Source: an uncultured Prevotellaceae bacterium
Lineage (GTDB): Bacteria > Bacteroidota > Bacteroidia > Bacteroidales > Muribaculaceae
Direction of reading: 5' to 3'
Assembly (NCBI GenBank): GCA_900556245.1
Contig: USOC01000019.1
Coordinates: 1 to 10,332 of the forward strand
DNA length: 10,332 nucleotides
This document shows positions 1-6,791 of the stretch, piece by piece (the first letter of the stretch is position 1; each line of letters starts with the position of its first letter). The notes beneath the pieces were generated by a model, which saw only the letters and a list, made by a program, of their open reading frames with translations, was not told the origin of the DNA and made no database searches. A program made the translations under genes and the position numbers.

Positions 1-1315
1 TCGGAATGATTAGACCTCCTGAGATAAAGCTTATTCTGATTATGTCCCTAAATGGAAAATATTCTTTAACAGGAGTCTTCAGCGCTTTGCATTCAAAGGC
101 GATTTGGAAGATTTTAGGCAGCATCGTATTTATCATTGCACAGGATATTGCTCCCCAGATTCCATATTCTCTGATGGCGAAAAACGTTAAGGGAATGCAG
201 ATTATTGTCGACAAGGCAAATGCCCTCATTGACAATCTTGTTTTGCCTACTGCTCTTAGAATTGTTCCGCTTCCGACCATTCCTAAAATGAATGTCAGAA
301 TATATAGTCTGAAGAAAGGAACAGAGTCGATGTATTTCTCAGAAAACAAAAATGTTATAATCTGAGGGGAAAATAAACATACAATCCCAATTACGGGCAG
401 CGAAAACGATAGCGTTTGCACAACGAAGCGTTTATATAGGCTTTTTACTGTTTCAATAGCTCCTTCTTTATATGCCGCTGACATATTCATAATGTTGACC
501 AGGCATAATGAATCATAAATTTGCATAACGCCCGGAATGCCGAAAAAAGCAACACTATATATGGCGTATTCTTCAACTGTCAGGTAGTTTACGCACATAA
601 TTTTATCCACTTGATTGCAGGTTGTTGACAGGATTACGGCAACGCCAAACGGTATTGCGTATTTCAATTGCTCTTTAAGAAGTGGAAGAGAGATAAGTTT
701 CTCATTCTTTTTAATCGGGAAGAATTTGATAACGCATATAAGTACGATGAGAAACATAATGATATTCAGCAGTAAGATGCTTCCGATAATAGCCTCTATG
801 CTTTTGAAAATCAAGGCAAATGAAATTACGGCTATAATTTTTATGATGATGCTCGCCGGGTGGTAGACAACAGCCAAAGATTTGTTGTTTTTAACAACGG
901 CAAGAGCATCGATTAAATTCGTCGGGATGAAAAAAATTACCGAAGCGAGAACTATGGGTAACAAGTTATTTAGAGTCTCATTTTTCAATAGCCACTCATT
1001 TACAAACGGTATAAATAAAGCAGAGGAGCCTACAACTCCGAATAAAAGGAGCAGAAGGAATGAGTTCCATATTATGTGCTTTTTCCTGAGTTCAGAACTT
1101 CCGGGGTAGAAATAGTATGGATTTGATTGTATGCCGAAGCACAGTATTGACCCTAAAAAGCCTTGAACAAGGTAAAACTGTGCATAAGTGCCATAATCGG
1201 CTTTCGAGAGGTACCTCGTGAGAAACATCGGCATGACAAATTGCGCAACCATAGCGGCAATTTTGCCAATGGAAATGTAAAGTGCAAATTTGTTACTAGT
1301 TGTTGAGGTACTCAT
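1..1315 (-). CDS. Wzx-type polysaccharide flippase (MOP superfamily), 3' end cut by window edge
   Basis: This reading frame starts at the ATG at 1315-1313 ([18 protein letters not shown]...) and stays open to base 1. That gives 438 visible codons, so the C-terminal part is missing (the family is usually about 450-510 residues). The protein is a chain of hydrophobic segments with short polar loops. Its N-terminus, with an early [16 protein letters not shown] stretch, is typical of lipid-linked repeat-unit flippases of the MOP/MATE-like superfamily. By family knowledge it would move undecaprenyl-linked repeat units across the inner membrane for polymerisation. Its start overlaps the end of the upstream acetyltransferase gene by 20 bp (1296-1315), which suggests translational coupling. 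The gene is AT-rich like its neighbour. The flippase assignment is firm at family level; substrate is unknown. Confidence 0.88.
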   Translation of the reverse strand, partial: MSTSTTSNKFALYISIGKIAAMVAQFVMPMFLTRYLSKADYGTYAQFYLVQGFLGSILCFGIQSNPYYFYPGSSELRKKHIIWNSFLLLLLFGVVGSSALFIPFVNEWLLKNETLNNLLPIVLASVIFFIPTNLIDALAVVKNNKSLAVVYHPASIIIKIIAVISFALIFKSIEAIIGSILLLNIIMFLIVLICVIKFFPIKKNEKLISLPLLKEQLKYAIPFGVAVILSTTCNQVDKIMCVNYLTVEEYAIYSVAFFGIPGVMQIYDSLCLVNIMNMSAAYKEGAIETVKSLYKRFVVQTLSFSLPVIGIVCLFSPQIITFLFSEKYIDSVPFFRLYILTFILGMVGSGTILRAVGKTRLSMRAFALSTIICIPLTFFAIREYGIWGAISCAMINTMLPKIFQIAFECKALKTPVKEYFPFRDIIRISFISGGLIIP

Positions 1316-1931
1316 TATATCCTTTGCAGGTTGTCGGGGCTGCTATTTTGTCGATGTCTGTTTTTACTATTTTTGCCGGATTGCCGGCTGCGATGCAGTT
1401 CGCCGGAACGCTTTTTGTTACTACCGAGCAGGCTGCAATCACAGAATTGTCACCGATTGTAACACCTTTTTGGATTCTGACATTAGTTCCAATCCAGCAG
1501 TTTTTACCAATATGAATTGGGGCATTGTCAGAGTGCTTCCATTCTCTTGAGTCGTCATTTTCAGGAGTTGTCCTCATGTATAGCCTGAAGTCCGGGCTTA
1601 CGGGGTGATTGTTGTTGTCACAAATCACAGTATCATCAGCGATGGCTGTATATTCGCCAATCGTAACTTCATTGCAGCATAAGATTTTTGAGTTCACTCC
1701 TATTTTGCAATATTCTCCGAGTGAGATTTGACCATGGTTTCTTGAAAAAAGTATGCCATGAATCCATACATTATTTTCAACATTGATATCTTCTTTCGTA
1801 GAGCCGTCTGTAATGTGAATTTGGCTGGTAACACCAAAAATATGGTTATTCCCTTTTATAGTGGCTCGTTCGTAGAATGTCTTTTTGCGACGTTTTAGTC
1901 TTAATTGGTTTAATAACTTTGATAAAATCAT
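1296..1931 (-). CDS. Maltose/galactoside-type O-acetyltransferase (left-handed beta-helix)
   Basis: A 211-residue protein that probably transfers acetyl from acetyl-CoA to a hydroxyl of a sugar in the surface polysaccharide. Hexapeptide repeats (I-G-x-x-x-x pattern) run from about residue 70 to 190, for example [26 protein letters not shown] and [13 protein letters not shown]. The motif CDNNNHP contains H109, at the place of the catalytic His of the NodL/LacA/Maa family. The C-terminal GNPAKIVK is the usual end of the fold. The N-terminus is basic (RLKRRKK). The start at 1931 lies 4 nt after the glycosyltransferase stop, and the 3' end overlaps the flippase start by 20 bp, so it sits inside a tightly packed operon. 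The acceptor sugar cannot be read from the sequence, and N-acetylation of an amino sugar is an alternative. Confidence 0.88.
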   Translation of the reverse strand: MILSKLLNQLRLKRRKKTFYERATIKGNNHIFGVTSQIHITDGSTKEDINVENNVWIHGILFSRNHGQISLGEYCKIGVNSKILCCNEVTIGEYTAIADDTVICDNNNHPVSPDFRLYMRTTPENDDSREWKHSDNAPIHIGKNCWIGTNVRIQKGVTIGDNSVIAACSVVTKSVPANCIAAGNPAKIVKTDIDKIAAPTTCKGYNEYLNN

Positions 1932-1935
1932 AATG

Positions 1936-3014
1936 CTATTGTCTATATAATCTGTATAAATTTTTAGTACTGTTTTCTAAAGAGAAATGCTTTGATTTAG
2001 AAAGACTTTCTTCTCCAAATTGTTTTCTAAGTGTTGGTTTTTTTATAAGCGATTCTAACTTTTCTGATAAATCTTTTGAATTTTCTTTCTCGCACAAGTA
2101 TCCGTTCACTCCGTCTTCGACTACTTCGGGAATACCTCCTACATTTGTCGCGACCACAGGGAGAGCATAATTTAATGCCTCCATAATGCTTAATGAAATA
2201 GCTTCAGTCCTTGATGGCTGCGTGTATATGTCAGAAATATTTAGAATATCATCAATATCATTGCGAATTCCTAATGATATGATATTATGTTCTACATTTT
2301 CACCTTTTGCAAGATTAAGCAATTTTTCATTTTCTGCACCACTAACACCGACAATAAGAACTTTTAGACTGGCGGAAAGCCCCTTGTCCTTTAGAATTTT
2401 GATGCTTTGAATTAGTGTGTCTAAACCCTTAATAGCAATGGAGAATCCAATACAGGTTATAACTATATCAGATTTAGCAATATTCAAATCATTTCTAAGA
2501 TTGTCATTTGTTATGGGTCTTTTTTTAACGCCTAGGTATAAAACTTCATTCCTTGATGATTTGCCTAATGCCTTTTCCAATCCGGATTTTACGCCGTTGC
2601 TAACGCATAAGATTTTGTCAAAAGCAGAATGGTACACCTTACGTTCTATTCTTCTCACAGTCCGCGGAATGTAGATTTCACTATGATACAAGGCAAAGAT
2701 TTTTATTCGTGGAAAGAATATTCTTATTATAGGTGCGATTTTATAACTTCCAAAATGAAATTGTACTATATCAATCTTTTTCTCTCTTATTATTTTTAAA
2801 ATACTTTTTAAATAACCGGTAAAAGAGTTCGGAGAAATCACGCAAATTTCACCGTCAAGATTTTTTATATCTTTGACATATTCAGAATTGGAAGGGTATG
2901 AGTTATAAACATATATTGATACCCCCCCCCGTTAAGTTTTTGTAATTCAACTAAATAATGTTCTAAGCCACCATATTTTGTTGAGTTCATTCCTGTCAGG
3001 TGATGAATATTCAT
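1936..3014 (-). CDS. GT4-like glycosyltransferase, frameshifted in a G9 tract (candidate phase-OFF state)
   Basis: The natural start is the ATG at 3014-3012, which overlaps the TGA of the upstream gene (ATGA). From it the frame reads 28 codons containing the GT4-like N-terminal segment [14 protein letters not shown], then three GGG codons, and stops at 2867-2865 after 49 residues. The rest of the protein is in another frame, open from before the GTG at 2841 to the TAG at 1936. It carries the Rossmann segments and the retaining GT4 nucleotide-sugar site: [14 protein letters not shown] (the E-x7-E motif), then [22 protein letters not shown]. One extra G (or two fewer) would fuse the parts into a protein of about 359 (or 358) residues, a normal family length. 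It would add a sugar to the lipid-linked repeat unit on the cytoplasmic face. The break is either a contingency-locus OFF state or a homopolymer sequencing error. Confidence 0.85.
2922..2930 (-). repeat. G9 homopolymer (C9 on + strand) in the glycosyltransferase gene
   Basis: Nine consecutive C on the + strand read as GGG GGG GGG at codons 29-31 of the glycosyltransferase. The downstream domain is in frame only with 10 (or 7) G. With 9 G translation stops at codon 50, and with 8 G it stops within about ten codons. The flanks are AT-rich, so three GGG codons in a row are out of character for the gene. The 3' flank (coding strand) is TAT, the same as at the second tract. Confidence 0.9.
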
Positions 3015-3592
3015 TTCGAATCAATATTATTATAAGTGTATTTTGAGGTATATTTGTTTTGCACAAAATTCTGTTTATTATAGGATATGACTTTGGCAGG
3101 AACGCCCGCTGCTGTAGTTTCGGAAGGAATGTCTTTTACAACAACCGAGCCTGCTCCGATTGTGACATCATTTCCGATTGTGACATCTTCGACGATACAG
3201 ACATTCGGTCCGATATAGACGTTATCGCCGATTGTGGCAGGGGTGCTTTTATTGCTGCCAATGGTTAAAAACTGAGAGATGTTGACGTTGTTCCCAATCA
3301 CTGTATTCGGATGGATGACAATTCCTATGCCGTGACCGATATAAAATCCGTATCCTATTTTTGTGCCTGCGGGAATCTGTATTCCATATTTCACTTGCAT
3401 ACGTCTCAGTTTTATGCGCGCTAACAGATAGAACGGATTCTTTCTTTGTGACAACCGCAGGTAGAAATTGTAGGTGAAACAGTGGTTTCTTGCGATTAAT
3501 GCCGTCATCAGAATCCTATGGAAGGGAGTTTCATACCCCCCCCCATAGTATCTGTGATAGTCGCTTCGTATGTATTCGATTATATCCTTCAT
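3011..3592 (-). CDS. Serine-acetyltransferase-like (CysE/WcaB-type) O-acetyltransferase
   Basis: A 193-residue hexapeptide-repeat acyltransferase. I chose the ATG at 3592; the frame extends two codons further to a TTG at 3598, a poorer start. The short N-terminal helical part is followed by the beta-helix from about residue 71: AGTKIGYGFYIGHGIGIVIHPNTVIGNN and then NISQFLTIG, the CysE-type active-site pattern with H87 and H94. The C-terminal VPAKVISYN ends the helix. At 193 residues it is shorter than housekeeping CysE enzymes and like the capsule-locus members that acetylate sugars. The gene starts 7 nt after wecB and its TGA overlaps the ATG of the next gene. Codons 17-19 are GGG GGG GGG, a G9 tract that is in frame here, so the gene is ON. 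A frame change there ends translation within about ten codons. The true acceptor is unknown. Confidence 0.87.
   Translation of the reverse strand: MKDIIEYIRSDYHRYYGGGYETPFHRILMTALIARNHCFTYNFYLRLSQRKNPFYLLARIKLRRMQVKYGIQIPAGTKIGYGFYIGHGIGIVIHPNTVIGNNVNISQFLTIGSNKSTPATIGDNVYIGPNVCIVEDVTIGNDVTIGAGSVVVKDIPSETTAAGVPAKVISYNKQNFVQNKYTSKYTYNNIDSK
3536..3544 (-). repeat. G9 homopolymer (C9 on + strand) in the serine-acetyltransferase-like gene
   Basis: Nine C on the + strand encode Gly17-Gly19 of the acetyltransferase (…RYYGGGYETP…). In this state the gene is in frame. With 10 G the tract would be followed at once by GTA TGA (stop). With 8 G a stop comes about eight codons past the tract. It has the same length and the same 3' TAT flank as the tract at 2922-2930. 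Confidence 0.9.
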
Positions 3593-3599
3593 TTGCAAA

Positions 3600-4751
3600 T
3601 TATTTCAGGGTGTCGGCGATGCGGGGGCAGGCGCGGCCGTCTCCGTAGGGGTTGACGGCGTGCGACATAAGCCTGTAGGCTTCTTCGTCGTCGATGAGGC
3701 GGGATACTTCGCCGACGATGCGGTCGTAGTCGGTGCCTACAAGGCGGACGGTGCCTGCGGCAAGGGCTTCGGGACGTTCGGTGGTGTCGCGCATGACGAG
3801 TACGGGTTTGCCCAGACCCGGGGCTTCCTCCTGGATGCCTCCGCTGTCGGTGAGTACGATGGCGGATTTTTCCATCAGGTAGACGAACGACAGGTATTCC
3901 AGCGGCTCGATGAAGTGCATGTTGCCGAGGTTGCCGAGGTCATCGCCAAACACTTCGTGGATGGGCTTGCGCACGTTGGGATTGAGGTGCATCGGATAGA
4001 CGAAGTCCACTTCCGGGTATTTTTCCGTCAGGTGTCTGATGGCGCGGCACATGCTGATGAATCCGTCGCCGAAGTTTTCGCGGCGGTGTCCGGTGATGAG
4101 CACGAGGCGTCGTCCGTCGTTCAGGCGTTCGGTGTCGTAGCCGGCGGCTTTCAGCGTTTCCGCCAGTTCGGCGTTGAGCGATTTGTCGTCCTTGATGCGG
4201 TCGACCACCCAGTAGAGTGCGTCGATGACGGTGTTGCCGGTGACGGTGATTTTCGTGTCGTCCACGCTTTCTTTGAGCAGGTTTTCGCGGCTGAGTGTCG
4301 TAGGCGCAAAGTTGTAGGTGGCGATGCGTCCCGTCAGCTGGCGGTTCATCTCTTCCGGCCAGGGACTGTAGATGTTGTGCGTGCGCAGGCCTGCTTCGAC
4401 GTGTCCTACGGGAATCTGGCGGTAGAACGCGGCAAGCGCGGCGGCCGTGCTTGTGGTCGTGTCGCCGTGCACGAGCACGACGTCGGGCTTGGCTTCGTCC
4501 AGTACGTCGCGCATGCCGACGAGCACGCGGGCGGTCACGTCGTAGAGGTCCTGCCCCTGCTTCATGATGTTGAGGTCGTAGTCCGGCTGTATGTCGAATA
4601 TCCTGAGCACCTGGTCGAGCATTTCGCGGTGTTGCCCGGTGACGCAGACGATTGTCTCAAAGGTGTCCTTGCGTTTCTGAAACTCCTTTACCAGCGGAGC
4701 CATCTTGATGGCTTCGGGTCGTGTCCCGAACACGAGCATTATCTTTTTCAT
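3600..4751 (-). CDS. wecB: UDP-N-acetylglucosamine 2-epimerase (non-hydrolysing)
   Basis: Converts UDP-GlcNAc to UDP-ManNAc in the cytoplasm, the first step toward UDP-ManNAcA. The 383-residue length matches the family. Signature segments appear in order: [12 protein letters not shown] (9-20), VTGQHREML (37-45), VHGDTTTS with D97, GHVEAGLRT with E119, PWPEEMNR with E133, [10 protein letters not shown] with H222, and [10 protein letters not shown] (301-310). D97, E119, E133 and H222 line up with the known catalytic residues of Escherichia coli WecB. The ATG at 4751 opens [14 protein letters not shown]. It lies 28 nt after the dehydrogenase stop, which supplies the next enzyme in the pathway. 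The gene is strikingly GC-rich compared with its neighbours (40 of 60 bases at 4381-4440), and the opposite strand therefore carries a long meaningless open frame. Assignment is close to certain. Confidence 0.97.
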   Translation of the reverse strand: MKKIMLVFGTRPEAIKMAPLVKEFQKRKDTFETIVCVTGQHREMLDQVLRIFDIQPDYDLNIMKQGQDLYDVTARVLVGMRDVLDEAKPDVVLVHGDTTTSTAAALAAFYRQIPVGHVEAGLRTHNIYSPWPEEMNRQLTGRIATYNFAPTTLSRENLLKESVDDTKITVTGNTVIDALYWVVDRIKDDKSLNAELAETLKAAGYDTERLNDGRRLVLITGHRRENFGDGFISMCRAIRHLTEKYPEVDFVYPMHLNPNVRKPIHEVFGDDLGNLGNMHFIEPLEYLSFVYLMEKSAIVLTDSGGIQEEAPGLGKPVLVMRDTTERPEALAAGTVRLVGTDYDRIVGEVSRLIDDEEAYRLMSHAVNPYGDGRACPRIADTLK

Positions 4752-4779
4752 AGGATGTCGGTGTTAATTCGGTCTGCGG

Positions 4780-5985
4780 CTATTTTTTGAAAATTCCGCA
4801 GAAGTCGAGGATGATTTTGTCTTCCCGGTAGGGGAGTGTCTTGAACGGGTCGTGGGCTGTCAGGAATACGACGATGTCGGCCTTCTCGTAGGCTTCACGG
4901 TAGTCTGTCAGCTTGAACACCTTGTGTTCGGCCACGTTCGGTTCGACGACGAGTATGTCTGCGTTGTTGCAGCTCTGCATTACTTTTGTCGTGATGTACT
5001 TGGCGGGAGATTCGCGCAAGTCGTCGATATTCGGCTTGAATGCGAGTCCCATCATGGCAATGCATGGTTTGCGGTGGTGTTCGAGTTCGAAGCGGAGCAA
5101 CGAGTTATCCACTAACTCACCGCACCAGAACGATAACAACTTGTTGATTTCGCGGGCGGAAGCCAAGATATTCGATTCCAACCGCAAGACCCCTGTGATG
5201 AAGTAGGGGTCTACGGCGATGCAGTGTCCGCCTACGCCGCATCCCGGTTGCAGTATATTGACGCGGGGGTGCTTGTTGGCTAGGGAGATGAGTTCCCACA
5301 CGTTGATTCCCGCCTTGTCGCAGATGAGTGAGAGCTCGTTGGCGAAAGCAATCTGCACGTCGCGCGAAGAGTTTTCCGTCAGTTTGCACATTTCCGCAGT
5401 CTTGCAGTTGGTGCGGTGGAGTGTCCCTTTGACAAACTGGCTGTAGAATGCGATTGCCTTGTCGGTCGACGCCTCGTCCATGCCACCTATTACGCGGTCG
5501 TTGTGCACGAGCTCGTGGATGACATTCCCCGGAAGGACACGTTCGGGGCAGTATGCGATGCTGATTTTCCCTTTCAGTTCAGGGCGTTCCGTGAAAATAA
5601 GCGCCGCCATCTTGTCGGTTGTGCCGACAGGAGAGGTTGATTCGATGACATAGAGGTCGCCTTCTTTCAGAAGGGGAAGTACGGCGCGCGTAGCGGCTTC
5701 CACATAGGAAATGTCCGGTTCGTGGTTGCCTTTGAAGGGTGTCGGAACAACCATGAAGTATGCGTCGCTTACTTCTGGTGTGGTCGATGCTTTCAATGCG
5801 CCGGATTTTACGACTTCTTGCAGCATTTCCTCCATGCCGGGTTCGAGGATGTGCAAGTGTCCTTGGTTAGTCATTTCCACTACTTTGGGGTTTATGTCAA
5901 CCCCTGTTACTTCTACACCGTGTTTGGCGGCGATGATTGCTGTCGGGAGGCCGATGTAGCCTAATCCCATAAAGCATGCTTTCAT
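4780..5985 (-). CDS. wecC: UDP-N-acetyl-D-mannosamine dehydrogenase
   Basis: Oxidises UDP-ManNAc to UDP-ManNAcA with two NAD+, giving the acidic sugar likely to make the polysaccharide negatively charged. The 401-residue protein has the three-part UDP-glucose/GDP-mannose dehydrogenase layout. The N-terminal NAD fold has GLGYIG (7-12) and ends its first strands at GVDINP. ESTSPVGTT and AYCPERVLPGN follow. The central helical part holds KTAEMCKLTENSSRDVQIAFANE, and the active site GCGVGGHCIAVDP has the catalytic Cys at 255. The C-terminal domain carries MGLAFKPNIDDLRESPA. The PERVLPGN and GGHCIAVDP signatures favour the WecC branch over UDP-glucose dehydrogenase, and wecB directly downstream (28 nt) supports it. 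A 94-95 nt gap separates it from the phosphatase gene. A different UDP-HexNAc substrate such as UDP-GlcNAc is the main alternative. Confidence 0.93.
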   Translation of the reverse strand: MKACFMGLGYIGLPTAIIAAKHGVEVTGVDINPKVVEMTNQGHLHILEPGMEEMLQEVVKSGALKASTTPEVSDAYFMVVPTPFKGNHEPDISYVEAATRAVLPLLKEGDLYVIESTSPVGTTDKMAALIFTERPELKGKISIAYCPERVLPGNVIHELVHNDRVIGGMDEASTDKAIAFYSQFVKGTLHRTNCKTAEMCKLTENSSRDVQIAFANELSLICDKAGINVWELISLANKHPRVNILQPGCGVGGHCIAVDPYFITGVLRLESNILASAREINKLLSFWCGELVDNSLLRFELEHHRKPCIAMMGLAFKPNIDDLRESPAKYITTKVMQSCNNADILVVEPNVAEHKVFKLTDYREAYEKADIVVFLTAHDPFKTLPYREDKIILDFCGIFKK

Positions 5986-6022
5986 ATTTCTTTTGGTTGA
6001 GTTAATTCATAATTATTTCGTT

Positions 6023-6039
6023 TTCGACAGTCAGTCGAA
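6023..6039. other. Short inverted repeat in the phosphatase-wecC gap
   Basis: Perfect 6-bp arms (TTCGAC and GTCGAA) flank a 5-nt loop in the largest gap between genes of the operon (5986-6080). In the transcript it would form a small hairpin about 40 nt before the wecC start. No run of U follows it on the minus strand, so I do not call a terminator. It could be an mRNA processing or stability element or chance. No TAnnTTTG promoter box is seen in this gap. Confidence 0.3.
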
Positions 6040-6080
6040 TTCTAATTTTTCTGCGTGATGTCCTTTCCCTCTTTGTCGGC

Positions 6081-6788
6081 TTATTCGTTGGGGATGGTTT
6101 TGATCGCTTCAGCGAATTTTCTGGGGATTGGGGTGTGGACGATTTTTTCATAGAAACGAAGCCTGTGAACATCGCTTCCGACAAAGTCATACATCGATTG
6201 CGTCAGCAGCCATTCTGCGTTTCGCCGGGTTGCTTCGCTATAGCCACCGGCTATGGCACCAAGGTTCAGCTGAAATTTTACGCCCAACGCTTTCAGCCGC
6301 TTGTACGTGTCGCAGTCCATATATTTGTAGCGTTCCGGATGGGCGAGAACGGGTGTGTAGCCCTTTGCGCAGATTTGGCTGAGTATATCCGTCAGGTTGA
6401 GAGGCGGATTGAAGTAGCTTGTCTCGACAAGGAGGTGTCTGTCGTCCATTGTCAGAAGGTCTTTGTTTCCCCATCTTTCGGAAAATAGACAGTCAATCAT
6501 GTTCTCGGCGGCAAGGTGGAGACGGATATTCCCGTTGTATGCCTCGCAGAGTGCTGTGAATTTTTGTCGCAGCAATTCCGTGGAGTTCGGGATATCTTCC
6601 ATAATATGCGGAGTGAGCCACACGTCTTTCACTCCATACGTATCCATCTTTTTCAGCGCTTCCACGCTTTCCTGCACTGTCCGGAATCCGTCGTCTACAT
6701 CCGGCAGGATATGACTGTGCCGGTCGCAGAAACCGTCAAGCAGGCCGCTCTCGGCAATGGTAGTTTTGCGCTGTAGGATGGTAAACAT
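6081..6788 (-). CDS. PHP-family protein-tyrosine phosphatase (CpsB/CapC/YwqE-like)
   Basis: A 235-residue metal-dependent phosphatase expected to dephosphorylate the tyrosine tail of the adjacent BY-kinase and so cycle polymer assembly. Metal-ligand motifs appear in the order of the PHP family: DRHSHILPDVDDG (H24, H26), LTPH (H61), AAENMID (E95), LAHPER (H150, with E152 nearby) and GSDVH (D206, H208). The Gly normally found before VDDG is Asp30 here, a small deviation outside the metal ligands. The start at 6788 follows the kinase stop by 3 nt, which fits a kinase/phosphatase pair made together. It is not the low-molecular-weight Wzb phosphatase of Enterobacteriaceae; the PHP type is best known from Firmicutes and also occurs in Bacteroidetes capsule loci. 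The function is inferred from family and context. Confidence 0.9.
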   Translation of the reverse strand: MFTILQRKTTIAESGLLDGFCDRHSHILPDVDDGFRTVQESVEALKKMDTYGVKDVWLTPHIMEDIPNSTELLRQKFTALCEAYNGNIRLHLAAENMIDCLFSERWGNKDLLTMDDRHLLVETSYFNPPLNLTDILSQICAKGYTPVLAHPERYKYMDCDTYKRLKALGVKFQLNLGAIAGGYSEATRRNAEWLLTQSMYDFVGSDVHRLRFYEKIVHTPIPRKFAEAIKTIPNE

Positions 6789-6791
6789 CGC

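Noticed and set aside
3570..4790. Long open frame of 406 codons on the + strand
   Set aside because: It lies opposite wecB, which has every catalytic motif of its family. The antisense frame is open because wecB is GC-rich, and its translation is repetitive in Val/Gly/Asp/His with no recognisable domain.
6002..6190. 62-codon minus-strand frame overlapping the 3' end of the phosphatase gene
   Set aside because: Most of it is the phosphatase gene read in another frame. The basic, Thr/Arg/Lys-rich translation has no recognisable feature.
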